A stretch of 64,000 nucleotides of DNA from Hydrogenophaga sp. (GCA_030653975.1 JAURYH010000005.1:24419-88418), one strand, 5' to 3'; positions 1 through 9,141 are shown, counted from the first letter of the stretch. Program-made: numbers and translations. The notes: generated by a model from the letters alone, not told the origin.

Positions 1-9
1 TGTGCCGGC

Positions 10-2412
10 ATGCCACTCGCCCACCCCATCAAATACGGTTTTCTCAGCCTGCTGGCGGTGCTGGGCATGGTCGCCATCGTCAATGCCCCGCCCGACACCG
101 CCAGTGGCCTGCTCGCCAGCCGCATGCTCGAACTGCACCTGCTGCTGGAGCTGTTTGCCATCGTGATCGCCGCGCTGGTGGTCACGGTGTCCTGGCACAC
201 CTTCGACCGCCAGCAGGACCGCAGCGCCAATGCCTTGCTCGCGGGCTTTGTGGTGGTCATCGGCTGCGACCTGATGCACGCCCTGACCTACGAAGGCATG
301 CCACCTCTGTTGACCGAGAGCAGCACGCCCCAGGCCATCTTCTTCTGGCTCATGGGCCGCAGCTTCGAGGTGTTGACGCTGGGCGCCGTCACGGCGGGCC
401 TGGCGCCCCGCTGGCCCCGGACGGTCTTGCTGGGGATCGGCCTGGCGGTGGCGGTGGCCACCATCGCCTTTGGCTCTTTTGCGCTCGACCGGTTTCCCGT
501 CACCTTCGTGCCGGGGGTGGGTGTGACCCCTTTCAAGGCGGGCTACGAATACGTGCTGGTGGGGCTCAACGGCCTGCTCGTGCTGGCGCTGTGGCGCCGG
601 GCGAAACGCGAACAATCGCGGCAACACGCGCTGCTCGCACTCTCCTGCCTCTTCATGGGCCTGGGGGGATTTGCCTTCACCTCCTACGTGGCACCCTCGG
701 ATTTCCAGAACGTGGCGGGCCACCTCTACAAGGTGGTGGCCTATGCCCTGCTGTACCGTGCCACCTTCATCACCAGCATCCGGGCGCCCTTCGAAGCCTT
801 GCGCCTTTCAGAAGCCCGGGTGCGTGAAAGCCAGGCCCGCATGCACACGCTGGGCGCCAACCTGCCGAACGCCGTGCTGTACCAGCTGGTGATGGAACCC
901 GACGGCCACCGCCGGTTTACCGAGGTGTCCGACTCGGTGGAACGCGTCTGCGGTGTGACCGTGGCCGATGTGTTGCATGACCCGATCGCGATGTACGGCG
1001 GCATCCACCCGGACGACGTGGCCATCCTCGCCGCCGCCGAACAACGCTGCGCCGAAACGCTGCAGGTGTTCGACTGCGAAGCCCGCTTCTGCCGGCCCGA
1101 CGGCAGCGTGCGGCGCATGCACCTGGTGTCTGCGCCGCGCGCGCTGGACGGCGGCCGCATCGTGTGGGACGGCCTGCTCACCGACGTCACCGACCGCAGC
1201 GAAGCGCAGGAGGCCCGTCGCCGGCTGGAGCAGCAGCTCGGCGAAGCGCAAAAAATGGAGTCCATCGGCACGCTGGCCAGCGGCATCGCCCACGACTTCA
1301 ACAACGTGCTCGCCGCCATCCTGGGCAACGCCCGCATGGCCCGGGAAGACCTCAAGGCCGGTAAACCGGCCGATGTGGCGCTCAGCCTGGACCAGATCAT
1401 CAAGGCCAGCGACCGCGCCCGGAACCTGGTCGACCGCATCCTCAGCTTCAGCCGACGCGACGCCGCCCGGCGCCAGGTGCAGCCCCTGCTGCCGGTGGTG
1501 CGCGAAAGCCTGTCGCTGCTGCGCTCCACCCTGCCGGCTGGCGTGCAGCTGATCGAACACATCGACGACCCCGAGGCCAGCGCCGAGATCGACCGCACCC
1601 AGCTTGAACAGGTGCTGCTCAACCTCTGCACCAACGCCTGGCATGCCCTGGACGACAAAGGCGGGCGCATTGAAGTCCGGCTGGGCACCGTGGTGCTCGA
1701 CGCCGCGGCGTCCTTTCCCCTGGGCCTGCTGCCCGGGCGCCATGTGCGCCTGTCGGTGCAGGACAACGGCTGCGGCATGGACGAGCCGGTGCGCCAGCGC
1801 ATCTTTGAACCCTTCTTCACCACCAAGCCGGTGGGCAAGGGCACGGGGCTGGGGCTGTCCGTGGTGCACGGCATCGTGCGCTCGCACGACGGCGCCATCG
1901 GTGTGCATTCAAAGCCCGGTCAGGGCACCCGGTTCGACATCTTCATGCCGGCCCCGCCCGGCGCGGTGGTGCCCGCCCCGGCCCCGGGCGCATCGGCACA
2001 GCCTGCTGCCGAGAGCGGACACGGCGAACGGGTGCTGCTGATCGAAGACGACCTGCTCATGTCCTCCATGCTGGAAAAGCTGCTTGCCCGCCACGGCTAC
2101 CGCGTGTCACACCACAACGACCCCGAGCAGGCCATGGCCGCGGTGCGTGCCAACCCGCAGGCGTTCGACATCGTGGTGACCGACTACAACATGCCCCAGC
2201 ACTCGGGGCTCGACGTGATCACCGCCATCCGCCGCCTGCGTCCTGGCCTGCCCACCATCCTGGTCTCGGGCTACGTCAACGACGAATTGCGCGCCCGTGC
2301 TGCCGCGCAAGGCGCGCGCCATGTGCTGGAGAAAACCCGCGTGCTCGATGAGCTGGTGAAACTGCTGGCGGACACGCTGCGTCCTGCGGCGGACCAGGCG
2401 GTTGAAGTCTGA
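10..2412 (+). CDS. Membrane hybrid sensor histidine kinase (MASE3-PAS-HisKA-HATPase-REC)
   Basis: An 800-residue hybrid kinase. Residues ~1-265 are hydrophobic and look like a MASE3 membrane sensor (WHTFDRQQ, CDLMHALTYEGMP). A PAS domain follows at ~285-395. The HisKA H-box is at ~416-435 (SGIAHDFNN, phospho-acceptor His428). The ATPase domain has DNGCGMD and GTGLGLS, and a C-terminal receiver has acidic EDD and phospho-acceptor Asp725 (VTDYNMP). It should autophosphorylate on His428 and pass phosphate to its own receiver. No output domain is present, so a phosphotransfer partner or a separate regulator is expected, but none lies nearby. The signal sensed cannot be read from sequence. The ATG at 10 lies close to the window edge, so an upstream start cannot be excluded. 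Confidence 0.88.
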   Translation: MPLAHPIKYGFLSLLAVLGMVAIVNAPPDTASGLLASRMLELHLLLELFAIVIAALVVTVSWHTFDRQQDRSANALLAGFVVVIGCDLMHALTYEGMPPLLTESSTPQAIFFWLMGRSFEVLTLGAVTAGLAPRWPRTVLLGIGLAVAVATIAFGSFALDRFPVTFVPGVGVTPFKAGYEYVLVGLNGLLVLALWRRAKREQSRQHALLALSCLFMGLGGFAFTSYVAPSDFQNVAGHLYKVVAYALLYRATFITSIRAPFEALRLSEARVRESQARMHTLGANLPNAVLYQLVMEPDGHRRFTEVSDSVERVCGVTVADVLHDPIAMYGGIHPDDVAILAAAEQRCAETLQVFDCEARFCRPDGSVRRMHLVSAPRALDGGRIVWDGLLTDVTDRSEAQEARRRLEQQLGEAQKMESIGTLASGIAHDFNNVLAAILGNARMAREDLKAGKPADVALSLDQIIKASDRARNLVDRILSFSRRDAARRQVQPLLPVVRESLSLLRSTLPAGVQLIEHIDDPEASAEIDRTQLEQVLLNLCTNAWHALDDKGGRIEVRLGTVVLDAAASFPLGLLPGRHVRLSVQDNGCGMDEPVRQRIFEPFFTTKPVGKGTGLGLSVVHGIVRSHDGAIGVHSKPGQGTRFDIFMPAPPGAVVPAPAPGASAQPAAESGHGERVLLIEDDLLMSSMLEKLLARHGYRVSHHNDPEQAMAAVRANPQAFDIVVTDYNMPQHSGLDVITAIRRLRPGLPTILVSGYVNDELRARAAAQGARHVLEKTRVLDELVKLLADTLRPAADQAVEV

Positions 2413-2562
2413 CCCTGCTGGGTCGAATCGCGGGCTGAGGCGCTGTCGTCATCGCTGCTGTTGTGCGGTGTTTCGGCGATACGTGTTGTCACATCTGGTG
2501 GCAGGACTGGTCCTGTACCCTGGGTAGCATCAGTCTGTCTTTTCGTTCACATGGAGAACCTC

Positions 2563-3147
2563 ATGAACACCACACACCGAATCAATGCCCTGAACACCCT
2601 GCGCCCGCTCGTGCTGGTCATCGCCGGCCTGGCCGCTGGCGCCAGCTGGGCCCAAGTCACTGTGGTGGTCGAACCGGTGCTGACCGTCGTCGATCCCGTC
2701 GTGGCTGCGCGGCAGCAAGAGATGGCCCTGCAACTGGCCCGGGCCAACCTCAGCCAGCAGGGCATCACCGAACCGACCACCGGGCAGATCGCCCTGGCCA
2801 CCAGCGATGTGCAGGCGCTGCGCGACAGTGGCATGGGCTGGGGCCAGATCGCCAACAGCCTGGGCCTGCGCCTGGGCGCCGTGGTCAGTGCGGCCAACCG
2901 GGCCGACCAGGCCGACCGCCAGGCAGGCTGGGCCATTGGGACCCGCACCACCCGCCCTGCGGCAGCAGGCAGCCAGGCAAATGGAGGTAACAGCGGCAAC
3001 AGCAATGCCGGTGGTCAAGGCGTCGGCAGCAGCGGTAACCGGGGCGGTGGCGCCAGTGCCGGCGGCGGTTCCAATGCGGGCGGTGGTGGCAACTCCGGCA
3101 ATGGCGGTGGCGGCAACGGCGGCGGCAACGGTGGTGGCAAGCGCTGA
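2563..3147 (+). CDS. Exported protein with Gly/Asn-rich C-terminal tail
   Basis: The start at 2563 is chosen because GGAGAACC precedes that ATG by two bases; an in-frame ATG at 2551 overlaps the Shine-Dalgarno itself. The 194-residue product has a Sec signal peptide ending near Ala-Ser-Trp-Ala-Gln (~residues 1-31). A helical middle follows (~35-130; LARANLSQQGITEPTTGQIA, GMGWGQIANSLGLRLG). From ~140 the tail is made almost only of Gly, Asn, Ser and Ala. The low-complexity tail suggests a flexible periplasmic or surface segment. I do not recognise a functional family. It stands alone, with converging genes downstream. Confidence 0.75.
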   Translation: MNTTHRINALNTLRPLVLVIAGLAAGASWAQVTVVVEPVLTVVDPVVAARQQEMALQLARANLSQQGITEPTTGQIALATSDVQALRDSGMGWGQIANSLGLRLGAVVSAANRADQADRQAGWAIGTRTTRPAAAGSQANGGNSGNSNAGGQGVGSSGNRGGGASAGGGSNAGGGGNSGNGGGGNGGGNGGGKR

Positions 3148-3202
3148 CCTGCCCGCTGGCGAACCGCGCTTCAGGAGTCGTCACCAGGTGACGCAGCCGT
3201 GA

Positions 3203-3991
3203 TCAGGGCTCCCACTCCGCCGTGAGAACACCCCCGGTGAGAAACCCGCTGGGCACTTTTTCTTCGCGCTGAAACTTCACCAGCCCCTCGCCCTGGCAGT
3301 ACCACTCGCGGCTGATCAGGGGCACGTCGGTGAAGCCGTTGACCGGGTCGGTGTAAAGGTTCAGGCGGGCCTGGCCGACCACGCGCAGGCAGGGCTGGTG
3401 GGTGCTGCCGTCGGCGAGCTTCACGCTGGCGTCCACCGCTTCGATGCGCCAGGTCATCTGTGCCTTGTGGGTGTACTTCAGGTCGCGCGGGTGTTCGTTC
3501 CTGCGCTGGATCAGGTAGGGCACGGTGGGCGTGGTCCATTCGGTACCGATCTGGTACGGCGCTTTCAGTACCCAGATCGGTTCGGCGTCGGCCGTGGGCT
3601 CGTTGTCGATGTCGGTGCGGGTGGCGATGCGGCGGATGCCTTGTTCGTCTACTTTGAGGTAGTAGCTCACGCCGGCGGAGTGGTGGCGCACGGCGACGGT
3701 CTGGTCCTGGAACGTTTCGGACTGGGCCACGCGCAGGGTCCATTGTTCGGGCTCGCGCGGTTCTTCGCCGGTGTATTGCACGGTGTAGTCCTGTGTTTCG
3801 CCTTCGCGCAGGGGGAACCAGACATTGCCTTGGTTGCTGGGGTTGCAGGCGGTGAGGAAGAGGGTGGCTGCTGTGGCCGCGATGGTGGTGGTGATGGGTG
3901 AGGTGTGGGCGCGTGGGCCCTCACCCCGACCCTCTCCCGCGAGCGGGAGAGGGGGCAAGACACCGCGGCTGCTTGGGGTGCGAGCGCTCAT
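3203..3991 (-). CDS. Putative lipoprotein, last gene of the pqq operon tail
   Basis: A 262-residue product with a lipobox-like Leu-Thr-Ala-Cys at ~residues 46-49, then a soluble domain with many aromatic beta-strand-like stretches (WFPLREGETQDYTVQY, ISREWYCQGEGLVKF). The ATG at 3991 overlaps the upstream stop as ATGA, which supports translational coupling. Oddly, the first ~30 codons (LPLAGEGRGEGPRAH) are encoded by a palindromic intergenic-type repeat, giving an unusually long and proline-rich stretch before the hydrophobic core ITTTIAATAATLFLTAC. There is no alternative ATG after the repeat. Function unknown; an outer-membrane or periplasmic partner of the ExbB/ExbD-like pair upstream is an inference. 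Confidence 0.72.
   Translation of the reverse strand: MSARTPSSRGVLPPLPLAGEGRGEGPRAHTSPITTTIAATAATLFLTACNPSNQGNVWFPLREGETQDYTVQYTGEEPREPEQWTLRVAQSETFQDQTVAVRHHSAGVSYYLKVDEQGIRRIATRTDIDNEPTADAEPIWVLKAPYQIGTEWTTPTVPYLIQRRNEHPRDLKYTHKAQMTWRIEAVDASVKLADGSTHQPCLRVVGQARLNLYTDPVNGFTDVPLISREWYCQGEGLVKFQREEKVPSGFLTGGVLTAEWEP
3917..3958. repeat. Palindromic CTCTCCC-type repeat inside a coding sequence
   Basis: CCCTCTCCCGC at 3930-3940 pairs with GCGGGAGAGGG at 3943-3953, flanked by a CCTCACCCC motif. Similar elements occur at 39215-39261 and 41905-41945, where they are intergenic. Here the element is read through as the N-terminal part of the lipoprotein gene. Confidence 0.7.
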
Positions 3992-4512
3992 TTTTCGGGT
4001 AACTGGGCACGTGGCAAATCAGACAGCTTGATCTCCACCTTGTCGTTGCTCGCGGGCAGCAGCCAGGCCAGGCCGCCCTGGCCGCGTTTGGGCTCGGTGC
4101 TGCCCATCTGGGTGTTGCCTTCGCGCGCTTTCTTGATGCCGTCGCCGAGGATGCGGTGCAGGTCTCTTTCGTAGGGCAGGCGAAACACGCGTGGCATCTC
4201 CAGCGGCGCGTTGTCTTTCATGGGGTTGACCCAGATGTAGATGGCGCCCTTGTGGCCGCGGCCGGGGCTGGGCTCGTCGAACACGGCCGAGAGCAGCATG
4301 AAGCGTTGGGGCAGGGCGTCGTCGCTCGGCCAGCCCGCGATGCCTTGCAGCGTGTGGTGGCCAAAGACATAGAAGCCGCTCACCAGCAGCACCATCGCAC
4401 CCTTCACGGTCCAGGGCCAGCGCGTGGCCAGGCACAGGCAGAGCAGCAGGAACGCGAGCAGCGCGTACACCAGCACGAGCAGCAGCAACTGGGAAGAGAC
4501 GGCAGGGATCAT
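3988..4512 (-). CDS. Membrane protein with N-terminal double TM, pqq operon tail
   Basis: The start is taken at 4512 (MIPAVSSQLLLL); the longer frame to 4584 adds a Ser/Pro-rich stretch antisense-like in character and overlaps the upstream gene. The 174-residue product has two adjacent transmembrane helices (~8-28 and ~33-50), then a hydrophilic domain containing GAIYIWVNP, MPRVFRLPYERDLHRIL and a basic linker. Downstream it overlaps the lipoprotein start by ATGA. I do not recognise the family. Its position between an ExbD-like gene and a lipoprotein suggests a role in the same envelope complex. Confidence 0.7.
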   Translation of the reverse strand: MIPAVSSQLLLLVLVYALLAFLLLCLCLATRWPWTVKGAMVLLVSGFYVFGHHTLQGIAGWPSDDALPQRFMLLSAVFDEPSPGRGHKGAIYIWVNPMKDNAPLEMPRVFRLPYERDLHRILGDGIKKAREGNTQMGSTEPKRGQGGLAWLLPASNDKVEIKLSDLPRAQLPEK

Positions 4513-4528
4513 GGTTGTTCTTGTGGGG

Positions 4529-5140
4529 TCAGAGGCCGGAGCGTTGCACGATGGTGAGCGGGCGGGTGTTGAGGTCGATGACATTGCCGCCCTCGTCGAT
4601 GCTGAAACGCACCAGGGTGCGCTCGTCGCCCTGGGCGGGAATCTGCTGCGTGCCGGTGTAGACGATCTCGGCCTGCGGGTTGACCTTCACGACCGCGACC
4701 GACACGTCCACCGGCAGTTTGTCCTTGCTCTCGTAGTAGTGGGCGTTGACCACGTACTCACCGGGCACGATGCCCCGCAGGGTGACGATTTCCTGCCGGA
4801 TCGGGCTGCTGAACGCGCGGCCGTTCACCAGCACGCTGCTGTTCTTGGCGCCGCGGTCGTCGCGGTCCAGGTGCAGCATGCCGGCGTCGCGCTGTCGGAA
4901 CCACAGCGTCTTGCCGCCGGGCTCCAGCACCCAGGCGTCGACGTCGTTGGGGTTGTTGTCGGGCCAGGACACGGTGACCATGAACTCGGCCTTGGCCGGC
5001 ACGTCGCCGGCCTTGCGGGCCTTGGGGTTGAACGAGAGCAGGGCGATGACGAAACAGAAGACGAAGGCGATCAACATGTTGAACAACATGTCGTAGAACG
5101 GATCGGTCTCGGTGTCACGGACCGCTCGACCGATCGCCAT
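4529..5140 (-). CDS. ExbD/TolR-like single-pass protein with periplasmic beta domain
   Basis: The start at 5140 is preceded by AGGAGA with good spacing. The 203-residue product has a short cytoplasmic N-terminus, then Asp-containing DPFYDMLFNML running into one transmembrane helix (~17-38). This resembles the ExbD/TolR/MotB plan, where an Asp at the membrane face serves proton flow. The periplasmic part contains NDVDAWVLEPGGKTLWF and LHLDRDDRG, similar in style to calcium-binding-like beta-sandwich domains (DxDLxVxxPxG type), instead of a TolR fold. Its N-terminus overlaps the end of the ExbB-like gene by 26 bases. The family assignment is from layout and motif style only. Confidence 0.72.
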   Translation of the reverse strand: MAIGRAVRDTETDPFYDMLFNMLIAFVFCFVIALLSFNPKARKAGDVPAKAEFMVTVSWPDNNPNDVDAWVLEPGGKTLWFRQRDAGMLHLDRDDRGAKNSSVLVNGRAFSSPIRQEIVTLRGIVPGEYVVNAHYYESKDKLPVDVSVAVVKVNPQAEIVYTGTQQIPAQGDERTLVRFSIDEGGNVIDLNTRPLTIVQRSGL

Positions 5141-5888
5141 GGGGCGTCTCCTGCGGTGGGGCGGCGGGCTGCGCGAGCCGGGCGGCCAGGGTGTCGGCCA
5201 CCAGCGCATCGGCAAAACGGTCGAGCCGCATGAGCTGCAGGCCGAGCAGGATGTTGCCGGTGAGGCCGGTGACGGTGGTGAGCAGGGCAATGCCGAGGCC
5301 GCCGGTGAGGTTCTTGAGCAGCAACGACGACTGGCTGGCGTCGAAGCTGTCCATCTGCCCGAGCTGCAGCGCAAGGATGGAAAAGCCGATCACCTTGCCC
5401 AGCAGACCGAGCTTGAGCTGGATGCCGTTGAGCCACCAGGCCATTTCGTGCGGGCCGTGCGCGCGCTCGCCCAGCACCTGCAGCCAGATGGAATGGTCGG
5501 CGCCGGGCAGTGCGCAGCCCTGTTGGTATTCGGTGCTCCAGCCGGCGGGCGGCGCGGTGGATGATGCCGCGAGCTGCGCGTCGAGCCGCTGGCGCTGCTG
5601 GCCCAGCACCCAGGCGCGGCGCCCGGCCCAGACCGAGCAACCGATGAACAGCAGCACGATGGTGACGGTGAGCCCGGTCGGGTCGGCTGCCACCAGCCGG
5701 TGCCAGGCGCCGGCTTGCCACAGCAGCAGGGCGCCAAACACCAGCAGGCCCATGTAGGCCAGCCAGAGCAGGAACAGGCCGTGTTCCATGCGCTCCAGCG
5801 CGAGTGGGCTGTGGCGCGCTCCCGGGATGCGGCTCACCAGCGCCGCACCGAGCATGCGGTGGTGCGGGGCGCTGGCGGGTGGGGTCAT
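5115..5888 (-). CDS. MotA/TolQ/ExbB-family proton channel-like protein
   Basis: A 257-residue product from ATG 5888 (MTPPASAPHHRML). It has two N-terminal hydrophobic segments (~40-60, ~72-92), a cytoplasmic loop, and a conserved-looking C-terminal pair of helices: LKLGLLGKVIGFSILALQLGQ and LTGGLGIALLTTVTGLTGNILLGLQL. The latter, with its Gly/Thr-rich GxGxALxTTxxGL, is the hallmark of MotA/TolQ/ExbB proton channels. It starts 8 bases after the pqqE stop and overlaps the ExbD-like gene, so it is co-transcribed with PQQ biosynthesis. Inference: it energises an envelope process linked to PQQ, such as export, uptake or delivery. No TonB-like gene is seen nearby. Confidence 0.82.
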   Translation of the reverse strand: MTPPASAPHHRMLGAALVSRIPGARHSPLALERMEHGLFLLWLAYMGLLVFGALLLWQAGAWHRLVAADPTGLTVTIVLLFIGCSVWAGRRAWVLGQQRQRLDAQLAASSTAPPAGWSTEYQQGCALPGADHSIWLQVLGERAHGPHEMAWWLNGIQLKLGLLGKVIGFSILALQLGQMDSFDASQSSLLLKNLTGGLGIALLTTVTGLTGNILLGLQLMRLDRFADALVADTLAARLAQPAAPPQETPHGDRSSGP

Positions 5889-5896
5889 GGGTGGGT

Positions 5897-7051
5897 TCAA
5901 TCTGCGGGATGCAGGTGGCGCGATTCGGCATCGCTGCGGAACACGATGGGGATGCTGCGTCGCGTGGGCGCCAGCTTCACCAGCTGCACCACCTTCTCGT
6001 GGTGCGGCGACTTGCTGCACACCGGGTCGGCCTCGGTGGCGTCGCCGGTGATCAGGAACGCCTGGCAGCGGCAACCGCCAAAGTCCTTGTGGCGCTCGTC
6101 GCAGGTTCGGCAGGGGGCCTTCATCCAGCTGTCGCCGCGGAAGGCGTTGAAGGCGTTGCTGCGTTGCCAGATCTCGGCGACGGACGTGTCCTTCACGTTG
6201 GGCAGCTGCAGGCCGGGCAGGTCGCGCGCGTTGTGGCAGGGCATGGCCAGGCCGTCGGGCGCGATGGAGAGGAACACCGAGCCCCAGCCGTTCATGCAGG
6301 CCTTGGGCCGTTCTTCAAAGTAGTCGGGCACCACGAACAGCACACGCGTCCTGGGGCCGGTCTTGCCCTCCTGCTCGGCGCGGAAGCGGTTGACCACCGC
6401 CTCGGCCTCCACGAGTTCTTCGCGCGTGGGCATGAGGTGGTCGCGGTTGATCCAGGCCCAGCCGTAGTACTGCGTGTTGGCGAGTTCGAGGTACTCGGCT
6501 TCGAGTGCCACCGCCATCTCGATGATCTTGCCGACGTGCGGCAGGTTGTGCCGGTGCAGCACGCAGTTCATCACCATCGGCCAGTCGTGTGCCTTGATGA
6601 GCCTGGCCACGCGCTGCTTGAGTTCGAAGGTCTTGGTGTGGCTCAAAAAGTCGTTCAGCTCCTTGGTGGAGTCCTGGAACGAGAGCTGCACGTGGTCGAG
6701 TCCGGCGTCCTTCAGTTTCTGCGCGCGAATCGGCGTGAGGCCCACGCCGGAGGTGATGAGGTTGGTGTAGTAGCCCAGGCGGTGCGCTTCTTGCACCAGT
6801 TCTTCCAGGTCGTCGCGCAGCAGCGGTTCGCCACCCGAAAAGCCGAGCTGCGCTGCGCCGAGCTGGCGCGCCTGCTGCATCACGTCCACCCACTGCGCGG
6901 TGCTCATCTCGGTTTGGATGCGCGCGTGCTGTGTGGGGTTGTAGCAGAACACGCAGTGCAGCGGGCACCGGTAGGTGAGTTCGGCCAGCAGCCACAGGGG
7001 CTGACCGATCACGGGCGGTTTGCCGGTGGGCGCTTCAGTCGATCCAGCCAC
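5897..7051 (-). CDS. pqqE: PqqE, radical SAM peptide cyclase for PQQ
   Basis: Radical SAM/SPASM enzyme that links Glu and Tyr of PqqA by a carbon-carbon bond, working with the chaperone PqqD. The GTG at 7051 is chosen as start: AAGGA precedes it, it overlaps the end of pqqD by 17 bases, and the resulting N-terminus reaches PLWLLAELTYRCPLHCVFCY directly. The radical SAM motif is Cys29-x3-Cys33-x2-Cys36. The auxiliary-cluster SPASM region includes PCRTCDERHKDFGGCRCQA near the C-terminus. The length (384 residues) fits the family. The longer frame to 7156 only adds sequence antisense to pqqD codons. Confidence 0.96.
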   Translation of the reverse strand: MAGSTEAPTGKPPVIGQPLWLLAELTYRCPLHCVFCYNPTQHARIQTEMSTAQWVDVMQQARQLGAAQLGFSGGEPLLRDDLEELVQEAHRLGYYTNLITSGVGLTPIRAQKLKDAGLDHVQLSFQDSTKELNDFLSHTKTFELKQRVARLIKAHDWPMVMNCVLHRHNLPHVGKIIEMAVALEAEYLELANTQYYGWAWINRDHLMPTREELVEAEAVVNRFRAEQEGKTGPRTRVLFVVPDYFEERPKACMNGWGSVFLSIAPDGLAMPCHNARDLPGLQLPNVKDTSVAEIWQRSNAFNAFRGDSWMKAPCRTCDERHKDFGGCRCQAFLITGDATEADPVCSKSPHHEKVVQLVKLAPTRRSIPIVFRSDAESRHLHPAD

Positions 7052-7310
7052 GGCGTTGTCCTTCTTCCAGAAGCGACCGGACTTCGGGCGCCAGGCCCTG
7101 CGCGTTGAACGCGGTTTCCAGCTCGGCGACGATGGCGTCGAGCGTGCGTTCGCCATCGCAGCGTTTCAGGATTTCCGCCGCGCTCGGGTTGAGCTGCACC
7201 ATGCCTTCGGGATACAGCAGCACCCAGCGGCTCTGCGTTTCCTCGTACTGCAGGCGGAAGCGGCGTGAGAGCTTGGGTCGATTCGGCAACGTACTCATCG
7301 CAGTGCCCAT
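7035..7310 (-). CDS. pqqD: PqqD, PqqA peptide chaperone
   Basis: A 91-residue RRE-type (RiPP recognition element) chaperone that binds PqqA and presents it to PqqE. Typical features are RFRLQYEETQSRWVLLYPEGMVQLN, the helix ILKRCDGERTLDAIVAEL and the tail LLEEGQRRGWID. An ATG at 7298 (MSTLPNRPKL) is an equally possible start, as neither has a clear Shine-Dalgarno. It is separated from pqqC by 136 bases that hold a dispersed repeat, so the pqq operon is interrupted but not broken. Confidence 0.95.
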   Translation of the reverse strand: MGTAMSTLPNRPKLSRRFRLQYEETQSRWVLLYPEGMVQLNPSAAEILKRCDGERTLDAIVAELETAFNAQGLAPEVRSLLEEGQRRGWID

Positions 7311-7360
7311 GTTGGTTGTTCGATGCGGTGCAGAAACCTGTCCGGCGTGCGTGTCAATCC

Positions 7361-7441
7361 CAGCACACGCCGAAGATCCGGCTTTGCCGGTCTAAAGGCG
7401 TGGTCCCCCTGGGGGGAAGCCGCGAAGCGGCGCAGGGGGGA
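7361..7441. repeat. Dispersed GC-rich repeat (family B) between pqqC and pqqD
   Basis: The block contains CCGGCTTTGCCGG, then CCCCCTGGGGGG, AAGCCGCGAAGCGGC and GCAGGGGGG. The same ordered modules recur at 15921-16010 and, with variation, at 41977-42063, 42099-42175 and inverted at 15670-15848. Located inside the pqq operon. Confidence 0.8.
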
Positions 7442-7446
7442 GTCAT

Positions 7447-8178
7447 TCATTGACACGCCTTTTCAATCGCGTCCAGCATGGTCCAGAGGATGTCCAGCTT
7501 GAACTGCAGGATGTCCAGCGCGCGGTGCTGCGCTTCTCGCGTGTTGAAGTGGCTGAGCGTGACCTGCAGGCCGTGCTCCACGTCGCGGCTGGCGAGCGGG
7601 ATGCGGCTGCGGAAATAGGCCAGGCCGCTGGCCTCGATCCAGGGGTAGTGCGTGGGCCAGGTGGCCAGGCGGTCCTTGTGGATCTGCGGCGCGAACATTT
7701 CGGTGAGCGAGGAACACACGGCTTCCTGCCACGGCGCCCTGGCCGCAAAATTCACGTACGCGTCGCAGGCGAAACGCACCGCGGGCGCCACACCCTGCAG
7801 CGACCACAGGTCTTCGCGCGATATGCCGACCGCTTCGCCCAAACGCGTCCAGGCTTCGATGCCGCCCGCGGCCGAGCCCTCGTGGTCGCCATGACCGTCG
7901 TGGTCCAGGATGCGTTCGACCCACAGCCGGCGGTGCGCGCGGTCGGGCATGTTGGCGAGGATGGCGGCGTCTTTGCGCGGGATGCAGATCTGGTAATAAA
8001 AGCGGTTGGCCACCCAGCAGCGGATCTCGTCGGGTGTGCAGCCGCCCGCGTTCATGCGCACGTTGAACGGGTGGTGGATGTGGTAGCTGCGGCCCTTGTC
8101 GCGCAGCTGGGCCTCGAAGGCTTCGGGGCTCCAGGCGGGCAGGTGGCTGTGTTGGCGGATGGCTTGGGCGATTTCCAT
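7447..8178 (-). CDS. pqqC: PqqC, pyrroloquinoline-quinone synthase
   Basis: Cofactor-free oxidase that performs the final ring closure and eight-electron oxidation to PQQ. The 243-residue product has the all-helical TenA-like fold signature: [44 protein letters not shown] and [10 protein letters not shown]. These His, Tyr and Arg residues line the active site in characterised PqqC. It begins 10 bases after the pqqB stop. Length and motifs are complete. Confidence 0.96.
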   Translation of the reverse strand: MEIAQAIRQHSHLPAWSPEAFEAQLRDKGRSYHIHHPFNVRMNAGGCTPDEIRCWVANRFYYQICIPRKDAAILANMPDRAHRRLWVERILDHDGHGDHEGSAAGGIEAWTRLGEAVGISREDLWSLQGVAPAVRFACDAYVNFAARAPWQEAVCSSLTEMFAPQIHKDRLATWPTHYPWIEASGLAYFRSRIPLASRDVEHGLQVTLSHFNTREAQHRALDILQFKLDILWTMLDAIEKACQ

Positions 8179-8188
8179 GGCCGGGGCT

Positions 8189-9106
8189 TCAGAACGTGAT
8201 GTCCATACCGTCGTGGGCGACCTCGATGCCGTGCGCGGTGAGTTCGGCGCGTTCGTCGGAGTCTTCCACCAGCATGGGGTTGGTGTTGTTGATGTGGATG
8301 AGGACCTTGCGCACGCCGGCGGGCAACTGGTCGAGCTGTTCGATCATGCCGCCCGGGCCGCTCTGTGGCAGGTGGCCCATGTCGAGCGCGGCCTTGGGCG
8401 AGAGACCGAGGCGCTGCATCTCGTCGTCGGTCCAGAAGGTGCCGTCGATCAGCACCACGGCGCAGCCGCTCATGAGCTCGATCAGCGCGGGCGTGACCTC
8501 CGCCAGGCCGGGCGCGTAGAACGCGCGCTGCTGGGTGGCGGGGTTGGTGATCAGCAGGCCGATGTTGTCACCCGGGCGCGGGTTGCCGCGGAACGGTGAA
8601 TACGGCGGCGGCTTGGACGAGAGCGACACGGTCTGCACCTGCAGGCCAGGCAGGCCGGGTACGTTCACCGTGCTGCCGTCGATGGGCAGTTCCTGGCGCT
8701 GCACGCCGCAGTAGTGCGACAGGATGCCGGTGATCGGGAAGCCGCTGGAGATGTCGGAGAACACCTCGGGCGTGGCCAGCAGGGGCAGCGGCGTCTGGCG
8801 TTCGCGCAGCATCAGCAGGCCGGTGACGTGGTCGATCTGCGCGTCCATCAGCAGCACGGCGGCGATGCCGCTGTCGCGGATGGCGCGGGCCGGCTGCAGC
8901 TCGGGCGCTTCGCGGATCTGGGCCAGGATGTCGGGCGACGCATTGACGAGCAGCCAGTCGGCTCCGTCGGCACTGATGGCGATGGACGACTGTGTGCGCG
9001 CACGCGCCTGGAGCGTGCCACGGCGAAAGCCGTCGCAGTTGGGGCAGTTGCAGTTCCATTGCGGGAAGCCGCCGCCGGCCGATGAGCCGAGAACCCGGAT
9101 GCGCAT
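8189..9106 (-). CDS. pqqB: PqqB, metallo-beta-lactamase-fold hydroxylase of PQQ pathway
   Basis: A 305-residue PqqB, reported in the family to hydroxylate the Tyr of the PqqA-derived dipeptide. The start at 9106 ([19 protein letters not shown]) matches the family N-terminus; the long frame upstream crosses pqqA and its attenuator. It carries CNCPNC (zinc knuckle), [14 protein letters not shown] (metal-binding DxQxDH form), SGGFP-like [13 protein letters not shown] and [10 protein letters not shown]. It follows pqqA after a hairpin with a U-run, so its expression is expected to be lower than that of pqqA. Confidence 0.96.
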   Translation of the reverse strand: MRIRVLGSSAGGGFPQWNCNCPNCDGFRRGTLQARARTQSSIAISADGADWLLVNASPDILAQIREAPELQPARAIRDSGIAAVLLMDAQIDHVTGLLMLRERQTPLPLLATPEVFSDISSGFPITGILSHYCGVQRQELPIDGSTVNVPGLPGLQVQTVSLSSKPPPYSPFRGNPRPGDNIGLLITNPATQQRAFYAPGLAEVTPALIELMSGCAVVLIDGTFWTDDEMQRLGLSPKAALDMGHLPQSGPGGMIEQLDQLPAGVRKVLIHINNTNPMLVEDSDERAELTAHGIEVAHDGMDITF

Positions 9107-9141
9107 GGTCGAGCCTGTTGTCCGTTGGGGGTGGGGTGAAG

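Noticed and set aside
7311..7446. Break in the pqq operon with a missing gene
   Set aside because: The gap holds only a repeat; pqqC and pqqD are intact on both sides.
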